Below are positions 9,737-18,976 of a stretch of 64,000 nucleotides of DNA, piece by piece. This DNA comes from Palleronia salina (GTDB lineage Bacteria; Pseudomonadota; Alphaproteobacteria; Rhodobacterales; Rhodobacteraceae), in assembly GCF_900141995.1 (NCBI RefSeq), contig NZ_FQZA01000004.1:62001-126000 (forward strand), read 5' to 3'. Position 1 is the stretch's first letter; each line of letters starts with the position of its first letter. The notes under the pieces were generated by a model. That model was not told where the DNA came from and ran no database searches. It saw only the letters and a program-made list of their open reading frames with translations. The position numbers and the translations under genes are program-made.

Positions 9737-12430
9737 TTACTGGATCATGCGCGCGGTCGACGCGGCTGTCTCGTTGCCCGCCTCGGCGGCAGCGGTCAGC
9801 CAGCGGCGCGACTGCGCGGCGGATTGTTCGACGCCCACGCCGTAGGCATAGGCTTGCGACAGCAGGTACATCGCCTCGGCATTGCCACCGTCGGCGGACC
9901 GGCGCAGCAGGTCCGCATAGCGATCGGAGGTGTCGCCCTCGGCATCGCTGTCGCGCACGATCCGCGCCAGTTCCAATTGCGCCACCGCGTTTCCGTTCTC
10001 GGCGGCCTCGGCATAAAGCGCGCGACGGTCTATCTCGGCATTAACGATCCGGCGGACCTGCGGGTCCGAGTACTCGAGGAAATTGAGGATCACGGGGATG
10101 TCCTCGGTATCGGCGATGCGCAGCAGGCGGATCGACATCCGGGCCGTCTCGTCGGCGGTCATCTCGATCTCGCCGTCCTGGCGCAGCGACAGCAGGCGAC
10201 GCAGCCCGACGGAATAGCCGTCATCGGCCGCCGCCCGGTAAAGCGCCAGGGCGCGCGCCTCGTCGGCGTCCCCGCCGCCCAGTTCGCGCATCGCGTCGCC
10301 GATGGCGACCCGTTCCCACCCGTCGCCGCCGGAAACGGCCTCGGCCACGTCGATCCACTGACCGACGGCATCGTCGGCCCCGATCCTCTGCAGCACCCGG
10401 GCATATTCCAGCGCCTTGGAGGTGGTGCAGTCGATCGTGCTGCGGATGCGGTTGCGGTATTCCTCGGTCCGGGAAGCGCTTTCCAGGTAGGGCAGCGCGA
10501 ACAGCAATGCGTCCACGTCGCCGTTGCGCGCGATGGCGTCCGAATAGCGCTGCCAGGCGGCGTCGGGATCGGTTTCGCCGATCTCGATCAGCGTGCGGAT
10601 CGCCGCGCCGTTGCCCTCGGCGGCCAAGTCGCGCGCGAGCGTGACCAGCCGCGCGCGGCGGTCGCCGTCCAGATCCTTCGTGTCCGCCAGGAGCGACACC
10701 AGCTGCGCCCGGGCGCCCGGCTCGCCCGCGTCGATGGCGCGGCCCAGCCGGTCCTCGGCGGCGCCGACATCGCCGCGGTTCAGGGCGAGCTTGGCCTCGG
10801 CCACGAACAGCGCGCCGCCCGCCTCGCGCGTCATACGGCGCATGGCGTCGCTGGCGCCGCCGGGCAGGACTTCGTGGAAATTGGCCAGGGAGCGCGACCG
10901 CATGTTGACGGCCTGCGATTGCAGTCGGGCCAGTGTCATCGGGTCGTCCTCGACCGTCAGCTCGTCCAGCCGTCCGGGATCGACCTCGACGGTCGTGTCG
11001 CCGGCGAAACTTTCCATCCGGGTCCAGTACTCGGCCTCGGACGGGACCGGCGCCACGGCCGAGCGGCAGCGGAAGATCGCTTGCAGATCCTGCATGGGCT
11101 CGGTCTGGCCGTCCACGTAGACGGCGTTGCGCAAGGTCGACACCACGTCGAGCAGGTCCTGCTCCGTCTCGGTCTCACGCAGCATCAGACCGGCCAGCCG
11201 CATCTGCGCCGCCGACAGGGACGGGTCGATTTCCACGGCCGTCCGGTAGAGCTCGGCCGCCCGGTCCGCGCCCGCCCAGCGGCCGTCCTCGACCATCACC
11301 AGGTCGCCGCGCTGCACGTAGGCCCAGCCGGGCGTGTCGGGCGCGTCGATCATGCGATCGAGCGCCGCGGCCAGCCGGTCGCGCCCCTCGGGCCCGTCGG
11401 CCCGGTCGCGGGCGAGGTTCACCAGCCGGATGCGCGCCGTGGGATCGCCGAAACCGGCCGCTTCCTCGTAGAGCGCGCGGGCCTCGGCCAGGTCTTGCTC
11501 GGCCAGCGCACCGCGTTCGAGAATGGCGGCCAGCTGAAGCATGGCGTAAGGCAGATCGAACCCGGCCGCCTGCCGCAGGCTCTGCATCATCAGGTCGTTG
11601 TCCTTCTCGACCTCGATGGCCTCGCGGTGCATCTCGGCCAGGTTCCAGGCGGCGTTGTGGCCGCCGAGATCGGCCGCGAAGCGATACCAGTCCTCGGCCA
11701 GGTCGGGATCCGGCGCGACGGCCTCGCCATCGAGGAACACTGCCGCGATGCGGTTCACCCGGTCGCACAGGCGCGGATCGAGATCGCCCAGCAGGTCGCC
11801 CAGCGCCATGGTCACGGCCACGTCCGGTGCGATATCCCAATCGTCCAGGTCCCGCTCGTAGGACAGCTCGACCATGCGCAGAAGCGACGCGCCGTCGCCC
11901 GCGTAAGCGGCCTGGCGCCACAGGTCGATGGCGCGGTCCTGGTCGCGCTCGACGCCCGTGCCTTCGAAAAGCAGGTCGGCCGCCGTGCGCTTGGCCGAGG
12001 TCGTTCCGCTCGGGGCAATCTCAAGCACCCTGTCCACGAGGCCGGACTCGGCCAGCTCCGCCATCCGGCCGGCGGCGACGAGCAGGTCCAGCCGGTCGAG
12101 CAGGCGGTTCGTCTCGTCGTAGCTATCGACGACCTCAAGCAGCCGGTCATTGGCCGCCTCGATGGTGTCGAACCAGCGTTCGGGGTCGTTCTGGCGCAGC
12201 AGGCGCAGGTCGCGCCGGATCAGCGCGATGTCGCGTCCGCCAACGGGTCCGCCGTCGTAGTCCTGCCAGCGTTCGGTCAGCACGTGTTGCGGCGGGCGCG
12301 GCAGACAGGTGTCGGAGCCTGCCTCGACCCGGGGCGGATCGAACGGCACCGAGACCGGGTCGGCGCGGACCGGTCCCGTCAGGGCGACAAAGCCCAGGGC
12401 GGTGGCGGAAAGGGCGCGTGTGAAGGTCAT
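9737..12430 (-). CDS. Large periplasmic TPR/Sel1-repeat protein, candidate AlgK-like scaffold
   Basis: About 897 residues. The start at 12430 is chosen because GGAGG lies 8 bases upstream; an ATG ten codons earlier lacks a site. The signal peptide (about 1-23) has no lipobox cysteine. The remainder is almost entirely helical repeats of Sel1/TPR type, for example near the C-terminus AEAMYLLSQAYAYGVGVEQS and in the N-terminal third DRAIDLWRQAAYAGDGASLL. No beta-barrel region is visible at the C-terminus, so it is not a BcsC/PgaA-type fused exporter. In Pseudomonas, AlgK is a Sel1/TPR outer-membrane lipoprotein that positions the AlgE porin; this protein is about twice that size. The role is inferred from operon position between algF and algL and from repeat content. 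Confidence 0.7.
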   Translation of the reverse strand: MTFTRALSATALGFVALTGPVRADPVSVPFDPPRVEAGSDTCLPRPPQHVLTERWQDYDGGPVGGRDIALIRRDLRLLRQNDPERWFDTIEAANDRLLEVVDSYDETNRLLDRLDLLVAAGRMAELAESGLVDRVLEIAPSGTTSAKRTAADLLFEGTGVERDQDRAIDLWRQAAYAGDGASLLRMVELSYERDLDDWDIAPDVAVTMALGDLLGDLDPRLCDRVNRIAAVFLDGEAVAPDPDLAEDWYRFAADLGGHNAAWNLAEMHREAIEVEKDNDLMMQSLRQAAGFDLPYAMLQLAAILERGALAEQDLAEARALYEEAAGFGDPTARIRLVNLARDRADGPEGRDRLAAALDRMIDAPDTPGWAYVQRGDLVMVEDGRWAGADRAAELYRTAVEIDPSLSAAQMRLAGLMLRETETEQDLLDVVSTLRNAVYVDGQTEPMQDLQAIFRCRSAVAPVPSEAEYWTRMESFAGDTTVEVDPGRLDELTVEDDPMTLARLQSQAVNMRSRSLANFHEVLPGGASDAMRRMTREAGGALFVAEAKLALNRGDVGAAEDRLGRAIDAGEPGARAQLVSLLADTKDLDGDRRARLVTLARDLAAEGNGAAIRTLIEIGETDPDAAWQRYSDAIARNGDVDALLFALPYLESASRTEEYRNRIRSTIDCTTSKALEYARVLQRIGADDAVGQWIDVAEAVSGGDGWERVAIGDAMRELGGGDADEARALALYRAAADDGYSVGLRRLLSLRQDGEIEMTADETARMSIRLLRIADTEDIPVILNFLEYSDPQVRRIVNAEIDRRALYAEAAENGNAVAQLELARIVRDSDAEGDTSDRYADLLRRSADGGNAEAMYLLSQAYAYGVGVEQSAAQSRRWLTAAAEAGNETAASTARMIQ

Positions 12431-12462
12431 GGTGGGGTCCTCCGGGTCGAGGCGTGTCAAGG

Positions 12463-13080
12463 TCAGTCGGCGTAGGTGCTGTCGGCGGCGACGAGCCCGC
12501 CGTCATCGGTGACGATCACCGTGGTCGCGGTGCCGCGGCGCAGGTCGACCGGGTCGAGGCTGGCCAGCGTCTCGCCGTCCTGGCGCAGCTCGAAGGTCAG
12601 CGTCAGCGGCGCCTTCAGGCCCACCGCATCGTGGCCGTTGGGCGCGACGTCGGACAGGGCGGCCGTCTCGGCCTCGGTGGCGTAGAGATCGAAGCTCTCC
12701 ATCTCGCCGAGGTTGTAGAGCAGCAGGTCCGCCTGGGCCGGGCTTTCGGTCACGCCGTCCTCGATCAGCGGCTGCGCCTCGGCCGAGGACAGCACGGTGT
12801 AGTGGGTGCTGGCGCCGACCTCGACGGTGGTCTCCTCGTCGCCGACGGAGATTGTGACTTCGCCCGGGGAGACCTCGGCATAGGGCGTGAGGCCCGCGTC
12901 GGTGGGATCGAGCACGGTGCCGTCGACCGTGACATTGTTCGCCTCGGGCGCGATCACGCGCAGGAAGGACGCGTCGGGCGAGGACGGATCGGGATAAAGC
13001 CCCTCGTCCTGCGCCAGCGCGGGCAGCGCGGGCAGCAGGGCAACGGGAAGGCTGAGCAGAAGCGTTCGCTTGGTCATCAT
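12463..13080 (-). CDS. algF: AlgF-like alginate O-acetylation protein
   Basis: A 205-residue periplasmic protein (signal peptide about 1-23). It follows the AlgF pattern: a DEGLYPDPSSPDASFLRVI start of the mature chain, then two small beta-rich modules. AlgF is required for O-acetylation of alginate together with AlgI, AlgJ and AlgX; its exact job is an adaptor rather than a catalyst. The start is the first of two tandem ATGs, overlapping the algX stop as ATGA, with AAGGA upstream. The stop is followed after 32 bases by the TPR gene. Length and context agree with the family (about 216 residues in Pseudomonas). Confidence 0.8.
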   Translation of the reverse strand: MMTKRTLLLSLPVALLPALPALAQDEGLYPDPSSPDASFLRVIAPEANNVTVDGTVLDPTDAGLTPYAEVSPGEVTISVGDEETTVEVGASTHYTVLSSAEAQPLIEDGVTESPAQADLLLYNLGEMESFDLYATEAETAALSDVAPNGHDAVGLKAPLTLTFELRQDGETLASLDPVDLRRGTATTVIVTDDGGLVAADSTYAD

Positions 13081-14393
13081 GTCTGGGGTCCTTTCACGGT
13101 ACAGGTGGAGAGCGTCGCGCCATCCTCGGCCGGCTGGTCGAGCTCGACGCGCACTTGGGTGTAGTCGTCGCGCCAAAGCGGGCGCGCGTACTCGTAAAAC
13201 CAGCGGGTGGGTCCGACTCGCTCGGAGCGCTGGATGGTCGCGTCGCCGGTCAGGCCGTCTTCCGTCGTGAAGCTCAGCTCGGCCCGGCGGCCGTTGGCGC
13301 TGCCGGTATCCACGCCGAGATAGGTCTCGGGCGTGAACCGCTCGGCCGGCAGATCGGCGGTCAGGACGCGCGGCGCAGGGTTGGCCGTCTCGAGCGGCTC
13401 GCACGACGCGCCCGCCGCCGCGATCAGCTCGCGCAGCGGGCGTTCGCCGAAGCCGCCCAGGTTGTTGTAGATCGGGTTTTCCCAGACCAGCACGCGCGGC
13501 GCGGTCTCGCGGAATGCTCCGGACAGCAGGAACGACGTGATGCCGCCGAACTGGTTGCCGCCGGTGATCGAGTAGTTGGCGACCTGCGCCTGGGTCTCGA
13601 CCGACAGGGAGTCCTCGAAGTTGAACGTGCCCTCGTCCGACATCGACGTGCCGACCAGCGCGATGGGCGGACCCGCGCTGTCGGCCGCGAAGATCCCGCC
13701 GCCACCGGCGTCGCCGCCGACCTCGGTCGTCTCGAACCGCTCGGTCCGTGGCAGCGGCAGGCTTTCGCGGCAGAAACTCTGGATGTGGCGCCGCAGGGCC
13801 GAGTCCATCGGCTTGGTTCCGGTCGAGGTCATGTCGATCTCGGTCGTGGGCATGTCGTCCAGGGCCGGAGTCTCGTCGATCCGGTCGGCGATGGCCCCTG
13901 CCACGGCCCGCGCGCCGGCGGGCGTCCAGTGGAAGTCGAGCCCGATGAAGGGCGCGCGGTCCTCGGGCAGCGCCCGCATCGCGGCGACCGTGTCGATCGC
14001 GGCCACGCCGGCGGCGTCAAGCTCGGACAGGAACGCGGCGTAGCCAGTCTGCGCCAGGTCCTCGTCGTAGCCGTAATTGGCGGCCGCATCGGGCAACTTT
14101 CCAGGCATGGCGAGGCTCTTCGTCGGGACGGGCACGTAGATCAGTTGCGTCCCCCGCTCGGCGAGGACGCGGCTCAGGGTGCCCACCGTCTCGGCCGCGG
14201 CGGTCGACAGCGGGTGATAGGTCCGCATGTTAAGGTTCAGGCGGTAGAAGAACCCGTCCTGCCCTTCCAGCACGGGCAGTTCGTCGGCGGTGGCAAGCCC
14301 GCGGCAGTCGTAGGCCGAGGCGTCCTGTGCGGTGGCCAGCCCGGTGCCGGCCACGAGAAGCCCCGCGGCGAGGGGAAGCGATCGGAAGCTCAT
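13077..14393 (-). CDS. algX: AlgX-like alginate O-acetyltransferase
   Basis: A 438-residue secreted two-domain protein. The N-terminal SGNH-like domain carries the Asp-x-His pair in DFHWTPAGA (D153, H155) and the nucleophile serine in GTSMS (about 250-252). The C-terminal region (about 320-438) is beta-rich and corresponds to the carbohydrate-binding module of AlgX. Pseudomonas AlgX (474 residues) acetylates mannuronate residues and binds the polymer during export. All catalytic positions that I can recognise are retained, in contrast to several other proteins of this operon. The signal peptide spans about 1-23 and cysteines at about 30 and 208 may form disulfides. It overlaps both neighbours by ATGA. 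Confidence 0.85.
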   Translation of the reverse strand: MSFRSLPLAAGLLVAGTGLATAQDASAYDCRGLATADELPVLEGQDGFFYRLNLNMRTYHPLSTAAAETVGTLSRVLAERGTQLIYVPVPTKSLAMPGKLPDAAANYGYDEDLAQTGYAAFLSELDAAGVAAIDTVAAMRALPEDRAPFIGLDFHWTPAGARAVAGAIADRIDETPALDDMPTTEIDMTSTGTKPMDSALRRHIQSFCRESLPLPRTERFETTEVGGDAGGGGIFAADSAGPPIALVGTSMSDEGTFNFEDSLSVETQAQVANYSITGGNQFGGITSFLLSGAFRETAPRVLVWENPIYNNLGGFGERPLRELIAAAGASCEPLETANPAPRVLTADLPAERFTPETYLGVDTGSANGRRAELSFTTEDGLTGDATIQRSERVGPTRWFYEYARPLWRDDYTQVRVELDQPAEDGATLSTCTVKGPQT

Positions 14394-15115
14394 TGCGTGT
14401 CCTTTCCGGTGTCGTCGTTGCGGGCGTCGAGCTGCGCGAGCAGCGAGCGCGCGGCGGTGCGGGTGCCCAGCGTGTCGCCATCCTCGGCGGCCAGGGACAG
14501 GATCCCGCGCAGCCGATCGGGTTCGACAGCGCCCGGGTTTTGCAGGGCGTTCGACCCGATCCTGAGGGCGGCCGCGCCGTCACCGGCCTCGGCCCGTTCC
14601 AGCAGCAGCCTCCGGGCCCGGTCGGGATGGCGGCCGAAGGGTTCGCCGGTCTCGTAGAACCGCGCCAGCGCCTCGCCCGCCTCGGGATAGCCCTGCACCG
14701 CCATGGTGCGCATGGCGTTCTCCAGGTGGTCGAGCCGCTTGTCCGACACGTCGAGCCCGGGGCGTTCGAGGATGCGGATCAGCGGGCCCAGCGCGTAGTC
14801 GCGCCCGGTGAAGACGGCCGAGGCGTAGTAGAGCGCGGCATCGCCAACCAGGTCGTCGGCGTTGTCGAGCTCCATCAGGCGGTTCGCGTAGCGGAACGCG
14901 GCCAGGCCGTCGCCCGCATCGGCGAGCGCCCGCATCTCGGGGAAACTCAGGTAGCGGTCGTTCAGCATCCGCTTGCGGTCGCGCTGCAGCTGCCATGTGG
15001 GCAGATCGTCCGTCCGGGTCACGCGGTCGTCGATGACCGCCTGCGCGGCCAGGGGACCCGCGAGCGAAACGGCGATAAGGCCCGCGAGCGCCGCGGGAAG
15101 GCGTCGATCAGCCAT
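14390..15115 (-). CDS. Periplasmic Sel1-like repeat protein, second AlgK candidate
   Basis: A 241-residue protein with a signal peptide (about 1-25, AGPLAAQ cleavage region) but no lipobox. The mature part is helical with Sel1-like repeats (AVQGYPEAGEALARFYETGE and ERAEAGDGAAALRIGSNAL). It lies between algJ and algX, overlapping algJ by 8 bases and algX by ATGA, so it is tightly co-translated with the acetylation genes. It may scaffold the periplasmic complex in the way AlgK does in Pseudomonas, but it is much shorter than AlgK and lacks the lipid anchor. The assignment of role is inference from position. Confidence 0.65.
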   Translation of the reverse strand: MADRRLPAALAGLIAVSLAGPLAAQAVIDDRVTRTDDLPTWQLQRDRKRMLNDRYLSFPEMRALADAGDGLAAFRYANRLMELDNADDLVGDAALYYASAVFTGRDYALGPLIRILERPGLDVSDKRLDHLENAMRTMAVQGYPEAGEALARFYETGEPFGRHPDRARRLLLERAEAGDGAAALRIGSNALQNPGAVEPDRLRGILSLAAEDGDTLGTRTAARSLLAQLDARNDDTGKDTQ

Positions 15116-16178
15116 TGCTGGCCTCCTCGGTGTCGGTGTGTTTCGGCGCGCCCAGGTAACGGACCGGGAATTCCCAGATCACGTGCGCGGGCGGCGCATC
15201 GGCGAAGGCCGGGTCGGAAAGAACATCGCGCATGGGCGCGATCGGGCCCCGGCCCTCTTCGGCCAGGTTCAGGATGTCGCGCCCGAGCGCGATCTTGAGC
15301 GCGGGGACGAAGCTCCAGGCCTCGTTCGCGCTGTAGCTCGTGCCGACGAGCACCGTGTCGATGGGGTCGTCGTCGGAGGCGAAGATGCCGCCTTCCGTCG
15401 CGTCGGCTTCCTCTGCCACGTAAGGGGTGACCCGCTCGGGTCCAAGCCCCACCCGGGGCGCGAAATCGTCGGTGGTGACGAACGAAACAAGGTCACCGAT
15501 GAATTCTTCGGGTCGTGCCGGGACCTTGGCGAACTCCTTGTCACCACGAGAAATTTTTTCGGAACCCGCCACGGCCTCGGCCACGTCGGCGGCGCCCGCA
15601 GGGGTCCAGTGCGTGTCGCGGGTCAGGAAGACCGGATCGCCGTCCACATCGGCCAGCGCGGGGCGGGTATCGACACTTTCGACCCCGGCCTCCTGCAGCG
15701 CGGCGCGGAAGGCGCGATACTGCTCTTCCATGGCCGCACCGGCCTCGGCATCGCCCCGGTCGCGGTAGATGTCGATCTTGGCCGGGACCGGCACGACGGT
15801 CAGCTCGCTGCCCAGCGCATCGAGCTCGGCTTCGACCTCTTCAATGATGCGGGTCGCGGTCGCGATCTCGGGCGTCGTGGCGCGCTGGAACTCCTCGTCG
15901 GAGAACAGCCAGCCATCCTCGCCCGCCGTGACGCCGTCGCGCCCCTCGCCGATCAGCGCGTAGCGCGCCGCGCCGATCAGGCCCACGGCCGTCTCGCGGT
16001 GGGGCTGCGCCTGGCCGTAGAGCCCGTCCAGCGACAGCGCCGCGCGGCCGGTGACCACGTCGCCCTCGACCTCGCCGGGCAGCCCCTCGCCGAAGATGGC
16101 GAGGTTGACGACCACGGCGTAGCCCAGGAACAGGATCGGGACGCTGTAGCGTATGGTCTTCAGGATCGTCTGCATCAT
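15108..16178 (-). CDS. algJ: AlgJ-like membrane-anchored O-acetyltransferase
   Basis: A 356-residue protein with one N-terminal membrane anchor (about residues 9-29) and a periplasmic SGNH-like acetyltransferase domain. The Asp-x-His pair is in DTHWTPAGA (D188, H190) and the serine in GTSYS (about 281-283). AlgJ accepts acetyl groups passed across the membrane by AlgI and is needed for alginate acetylation. It is homologous to the N-terminal domain of AlgX, encoded two genes downstream, but lacks the carbohydrate-binding module, which separates the two. The start is the first of two tandem ATGs, with AAGGA 5 bases upstream, 9 bases after algI. Confidence 0.85.
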   Translation of the reverse strand: MMQTILKTIRYSVPILFLGYAVVVNLAIFGEGLPGEVEGDVVTGRAALSLDGLYGQAQPHRETAVGLIGAARYALIGEGRDGVTAGEDGWLFSDEEFQRATTPEIATATRIIEEVEAELDALGSELTVVPVPAKIDIYRDRGDAEAGAAMEEQYRAFRAALQEAGVESVDTRPALADVDGDPVFLTRDTHWTPAGAADVAEAVAGSEKISRGDKEFAKVPARPEEFIGDLVSFVTTDDFAPRVGLGPERVTPYVAEEADATEGGIFASDDDPIDTVLVGTSYSANEAWSFVPALKIALGRDILNLAEEGRGPIAPMRDVLSDPAFADAPPAHVIWEFPVRYLGAPKHTDTEEASNG

Positions 16179-16187
16179 GTCGGTCCT

Positions 16188-17609
16188 TCAGAACTGGAAG
16201 TAGAGGAAGGGTGAGAAGCTCTGCTCGGCGAGCTTCAGGATCGTGAGCGTCGCCAGCGCGGTGACCGCGATGGGCGGAACGATGGCGCTGGTCGCCGTCA
16301 GCGTGCCGTCGGGACGCGGCGACAGCGGTCCCTCCACCGCGCGGCCGAGCCAGGGCTCGATCATCGCCACGAGGATGGCCAGGATCAGCACGGCGACGCT
16401 TTCGCCGGTGATCTCGAAGGCCGCCGCCGGTGACAGCGCGATACCGTTGGCGCCGAACATGCCCGCGAAGACCTGCCCCGCCTCGACCACGGATGTCGCG
16501 CGGAACACGACCCAGCCAAGCAGCACGACGATCAGCGTGCGCAGCAGCGCGGCGGTCGAGCGGGATTTGGCCCAGCCCGAGAACCGCTCCCACGCCAGCC
16601 AGGCGCCATGCCAGAAGCCCCAGATCACGAAGGTCCAGGCCGCGCCGTGCCAGAGGCCCCCCAGCAGCATGATCGTCATCAGGTTGACGTAGGTGCGCAC
16701 CGGACCCAGGCGGTTGCCGCCCAGCGGGATGTAGAGGTAATCGCGCAGCCAGACCGACAGCGAGATGTGCCAGCGGCGCCAGAACTCGGTGATCGAGCGC
16801 GAGATATAGGGCGCGTTGAAATTCTCGGTGAAGCGGAAGCCCATCATCATGCCGAGCCCGATCGCCATGTCGGAATAGCCCGAGAAATCGAAGTAGAGCT
16901 GCATCATGTACGCCACGGCCCCGGCCCATGCGAGCGCCATGGACGGTTCGGGCGTCGAGAAGGCGAGGTCCGCCAGAGGGGCCACGGCATCGGCCAGCAG
17001 CACTTTCTTGGCGAGGCCGATGAAGAAGCGCATCATCCCGTCCGAGAACATCTGGACCGAGTGGGTGCGGTGGCGGAACTGGTGGGCGAGGTCCTTGTAG
17101 CGCAGGATCGGCCCGGCGATGAGCTGCGGGAACAGCGCGATGAACGCCGCGAAGTCGAGCGGATGCACGTCGTCGGGCGCGTCGCCGCGATAGGTGTCGA
17201 CGAGATAGCTCACCGACTGGAACACGTAGAACGACACGCCGATGGGCAGGATGATCTGCCAGTGCACGCCGATGGCGTCCGGTGTCGTCCCGACAAGCCC
17301 GGTCAGGCTGTCGAGGAAGAAGTTGAAATACTTGAAGAAGCCCAGCACCGCGAGGCAACCCGCCACGCCGATCCCGGTCCAGACCCTGGCGATCCGGTCG
17401 GTCGCGGCATGACGGATCATGCGGCCGGTGATCCAGGTCCAGGCCGTCGTGCCGATCAGCAGCAACAGGAAATCGACCCGCCACCACGCGTAGAAGACGT
17501 AGGAGACGCCCAGCAGCGTCAGCGACTTCCAGCGGCCCGGCGTCAGGTAGTAGAGCGCCAGCGCCAGCGGCAGGAACAGGAACAGGAAGGTTTCAGAGGA
17601 AAAGACCAT
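16188..17609 (-). CDS. algI: AlgI-like MBOAT acyl transporter for polysaccharide O-acetylation
   Basis: Polytopic membrane-bound O-acyltransferase of 473 residues that brings acetyl groups to the periplasmic face for transfer to the polymer. The N-terminus MVFSSETFLFLFLPL is characteristic of AlgI. The two family histidines are present: WRRWHISLS (H281) and LWHGAAWTF (H321, equivalent to the essential His of AlgI). Length and about 10-12 hydrophobic segments fit the family. Its ATG overlaps the algG stop by one base (TGATG). Similar MBOATs serve other acetylated polymers, so the alginate assignment rests on the operon. Confidence 0.92.
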   Translation of the reverse strand: MVFSSETFLFLFLPLALALYYLTPGRWKSLTLLGVSYVFYAWWRVDFLLLLIGTTAWTWITGRMIRHAATDRIARVWTGIGVAGCLAVLGFFKYFNFFLDSLTGLVGTTPDAIGVHWQIILPIGVSFYVFQSVSYLVDTYRGDAPDDVHPLDFAAFIALFPQLIAGPILRYKDLAHQFRHRTHSVQMFSDGMMRFFIGLAKKVLLADAVAPLADLAFSTPEPSMALAWAGAVAYMMQLYFDFSGYSDMAIGLGMMMGFRFTENFNAPYISRSITEFWRRWHISLSVWLRDYLYIPLGGNRLGPVRTYVNLMTIMLLGGLWHGAAWTFVIWGFWHGAWLAWERFSGWAKSRSTAALLRTLIVVLLGWVVFRATSVVEAGQVFAGMFGANGIALSPAAAFEITGESVAVLILAILVAMIEPWLGRAVEGPLSPRPDGTLTATSAIVPPIAVTALATLTILKLAEQSFSPFLYFQF

Positions 17610-18976
17610 CAGGTGGTGCCCTCTCCGGAACAGGTGTCAAAAGCGACCTGCGCGGCGTCGCGGCGCAGGGGCGTGGGGTCGAGCGTGCGGACGCCGTCGA
17701 CGCTCAGCTCGTCCGTGTCGGCGCGCAGGAAGGCGGGCGTCATCTGGTCCAGGTCGCCCGACAGCAGCCGCGGGCGCTGGTCGCGGAAATCGTTGGCGTG
17801 CAGGCGAACCTCGGCCAGGCCGGTGCCCCGCAGACCCATGCGGTTGCCCGCGAAGGTGCTGGAGGTGACGAGCACGCGCGTCTCGGGGCGTTGCCGGTGG
17901 ATCATCAGGCCGGGCCCGTCATTGTCGACGAGGCGGCTGTCGCTGACGATGGCGGTGCCGGCGCCGCGCATGGCCAGGCCCGCGCCGTTGTTGCCGGCGA
18001 TCTGGACATCCTGCATGAGCACGCAGGTCGCCCCCTGCGCCAGCGTGGCGCCGGACCCGTCGAAGCCGTGCACGGCCACGTCCGACAGCCGCATCGCGCG
18101 GCTGGTATCGTCCACGCGCAGGCCCTTGCCCTGCCCGCCGTCGAGGTCGACATCCACAAGACCCATCCCGGTGACGCCGGACAGGTGCAGCGCCTGCGGC
18201 CCGCCGGTGTCCCGCACCGAAAGGCCCGCCAGGGTGCCGCCATCGACATCGCGCAGCATCAGGCCGGTGCCCCGCGCGCCGTCGATGGTGTTCTCGCTCA
18301 GATTCACGCCGTCCAGCCCTTGCAGGACCACGCCGCGCATGTCCCTGAAATCGTTGCCGGTCATCGCTGCCGGGCTGCCAAAGCTCATCAGGCCCCTGCC
18401 GCCCAGGAACAGCCCGGCGCTGTAGGGCCGGTCGCCATAGCCGAGACCGGTGAGGGTCGCGTTCTTCAGCGACAGGCTTTGCGGGCCGAGCGCCGCGATG
18501 AAGGGGCGGAACCCCTCGATCTCGGGGTGGATGTCCGGCCCCGCGGCGACGGTCGCGCCGTCCACCGCGAGTTGCCCGAAGGCCAGGACATAGCTGCCCG
18601 CACCGCGCGACAGCTCAAGCCGGTCGCCCGCTTCAAGGCGCAGGGACGCGCCCTGCAGAAGCACGATGGGCAGATGAGCCGAAAAGCCGTCCGCGCTCCG
18701 GGTCAGCACGTCCGGGTGACCCTTGGCGGCCAGAAGATCGTCCAACTCGGCCAGGGTCACGTCGCCCGCGCTCAGGTAGATCGCGTCGCCGTCCCGCGCC
18801 TCGGCCAGCAGGTCGGAGTCGATTTCGACCCCGCCGCCGGTGGCGAGCTGCGTCAACGCCAGCCGCACGCCCGAGACCGAGGCGCGAACCTCGTCCTGGG
18901 CCACGGCGGGCGCGGCCAGCGGCAGCGCGAGCGCCGCCGCCAGGCCGAGACGGGTGAGCCAATCAGGCGCGCGCAT
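17609..18976 (-). CDS. algG: AlgG-like periplasmic parallel beta-helix protein; epimerase motif not found
   Basis: A 455-residue secreted protein (signal peptide about 1-27). The start at 18976 has GGAAGG 8 bases upstream and overlaps algA by 14 bases. An upstream domain (about 30-150) precedes a right-handed parallel beta-helix with repeated strand-turn units such as GLMLRDVDGGTLAGLSVRD. The segment GFRPFIAALG (about 155-164) and following residues parallel the EFRPF region of Pseudomonas AlgG. AlgG converts mannuronate to guluronate and protects the polymer from AlgL in the periplasm. The hallmark DPHD motif is absent: the equivalent turn appears to read GTGLMLRD (about 237-242). The protein may be a scaffold without epimerase activity. 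Confidence 0.75.
   Translation of the reverse strand: MRAPDWLTRLGLAAALALPLAAPAVAQDEVRASVSGVRLALTQLATGGGVEIDSDLLAEARDGDAIYLSAGDVTLAELDDLLAAKGHPDVLTRSADGFSAHLPIVLLQGASLRLEAGDRLELSRGAGSYVLAFGQLAVDGATVAAGPDIHPEIEGFRPFIAALGPQSLSLKNATLTGLGYGDRPYSAGLFLGGRGLMSFGSPAAMTGNDFRDMRGVVLQGLDGVNLSENTIDGARGTGLMLRDVDGGTLAGLSVRDTGGPQALHLSGVTGMGLVDVDLDGGQGKGLRVDDTSRAMRLSDVAVHGFDGSGATLAQGATCVLMQDVQIAGNNGAGLAMRGAGTAIVSDSRLVDNDGPGLMIHRQRPETRVLVTSSTFAGNRMGLRGTGLAEVRLHANDFRDQRPRLLSGDLDQMTPAFLRADTDELSVDGVRTLDPTPLRRDAAQVAFDTCSGEGTT

Noticed and set aside
9737-12430. TPR protein as a fused TPR-barrel exporter of BcsC/PgaA type
   Set aside because: The C-terminus consists of Sel1 repeats and has no alternating barrel strands or terminal aromatic residue.
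8720-12475. A very long plus-strand open frame opposite the TPR and AlgL genes
   Set aside because: It runs antisense to genes with signal peptides, ribosome binding sites and family motifs. Its composition (Arg, Gly, His, Val, Gln) is typical of an antisense frame in GC-rich DNA.
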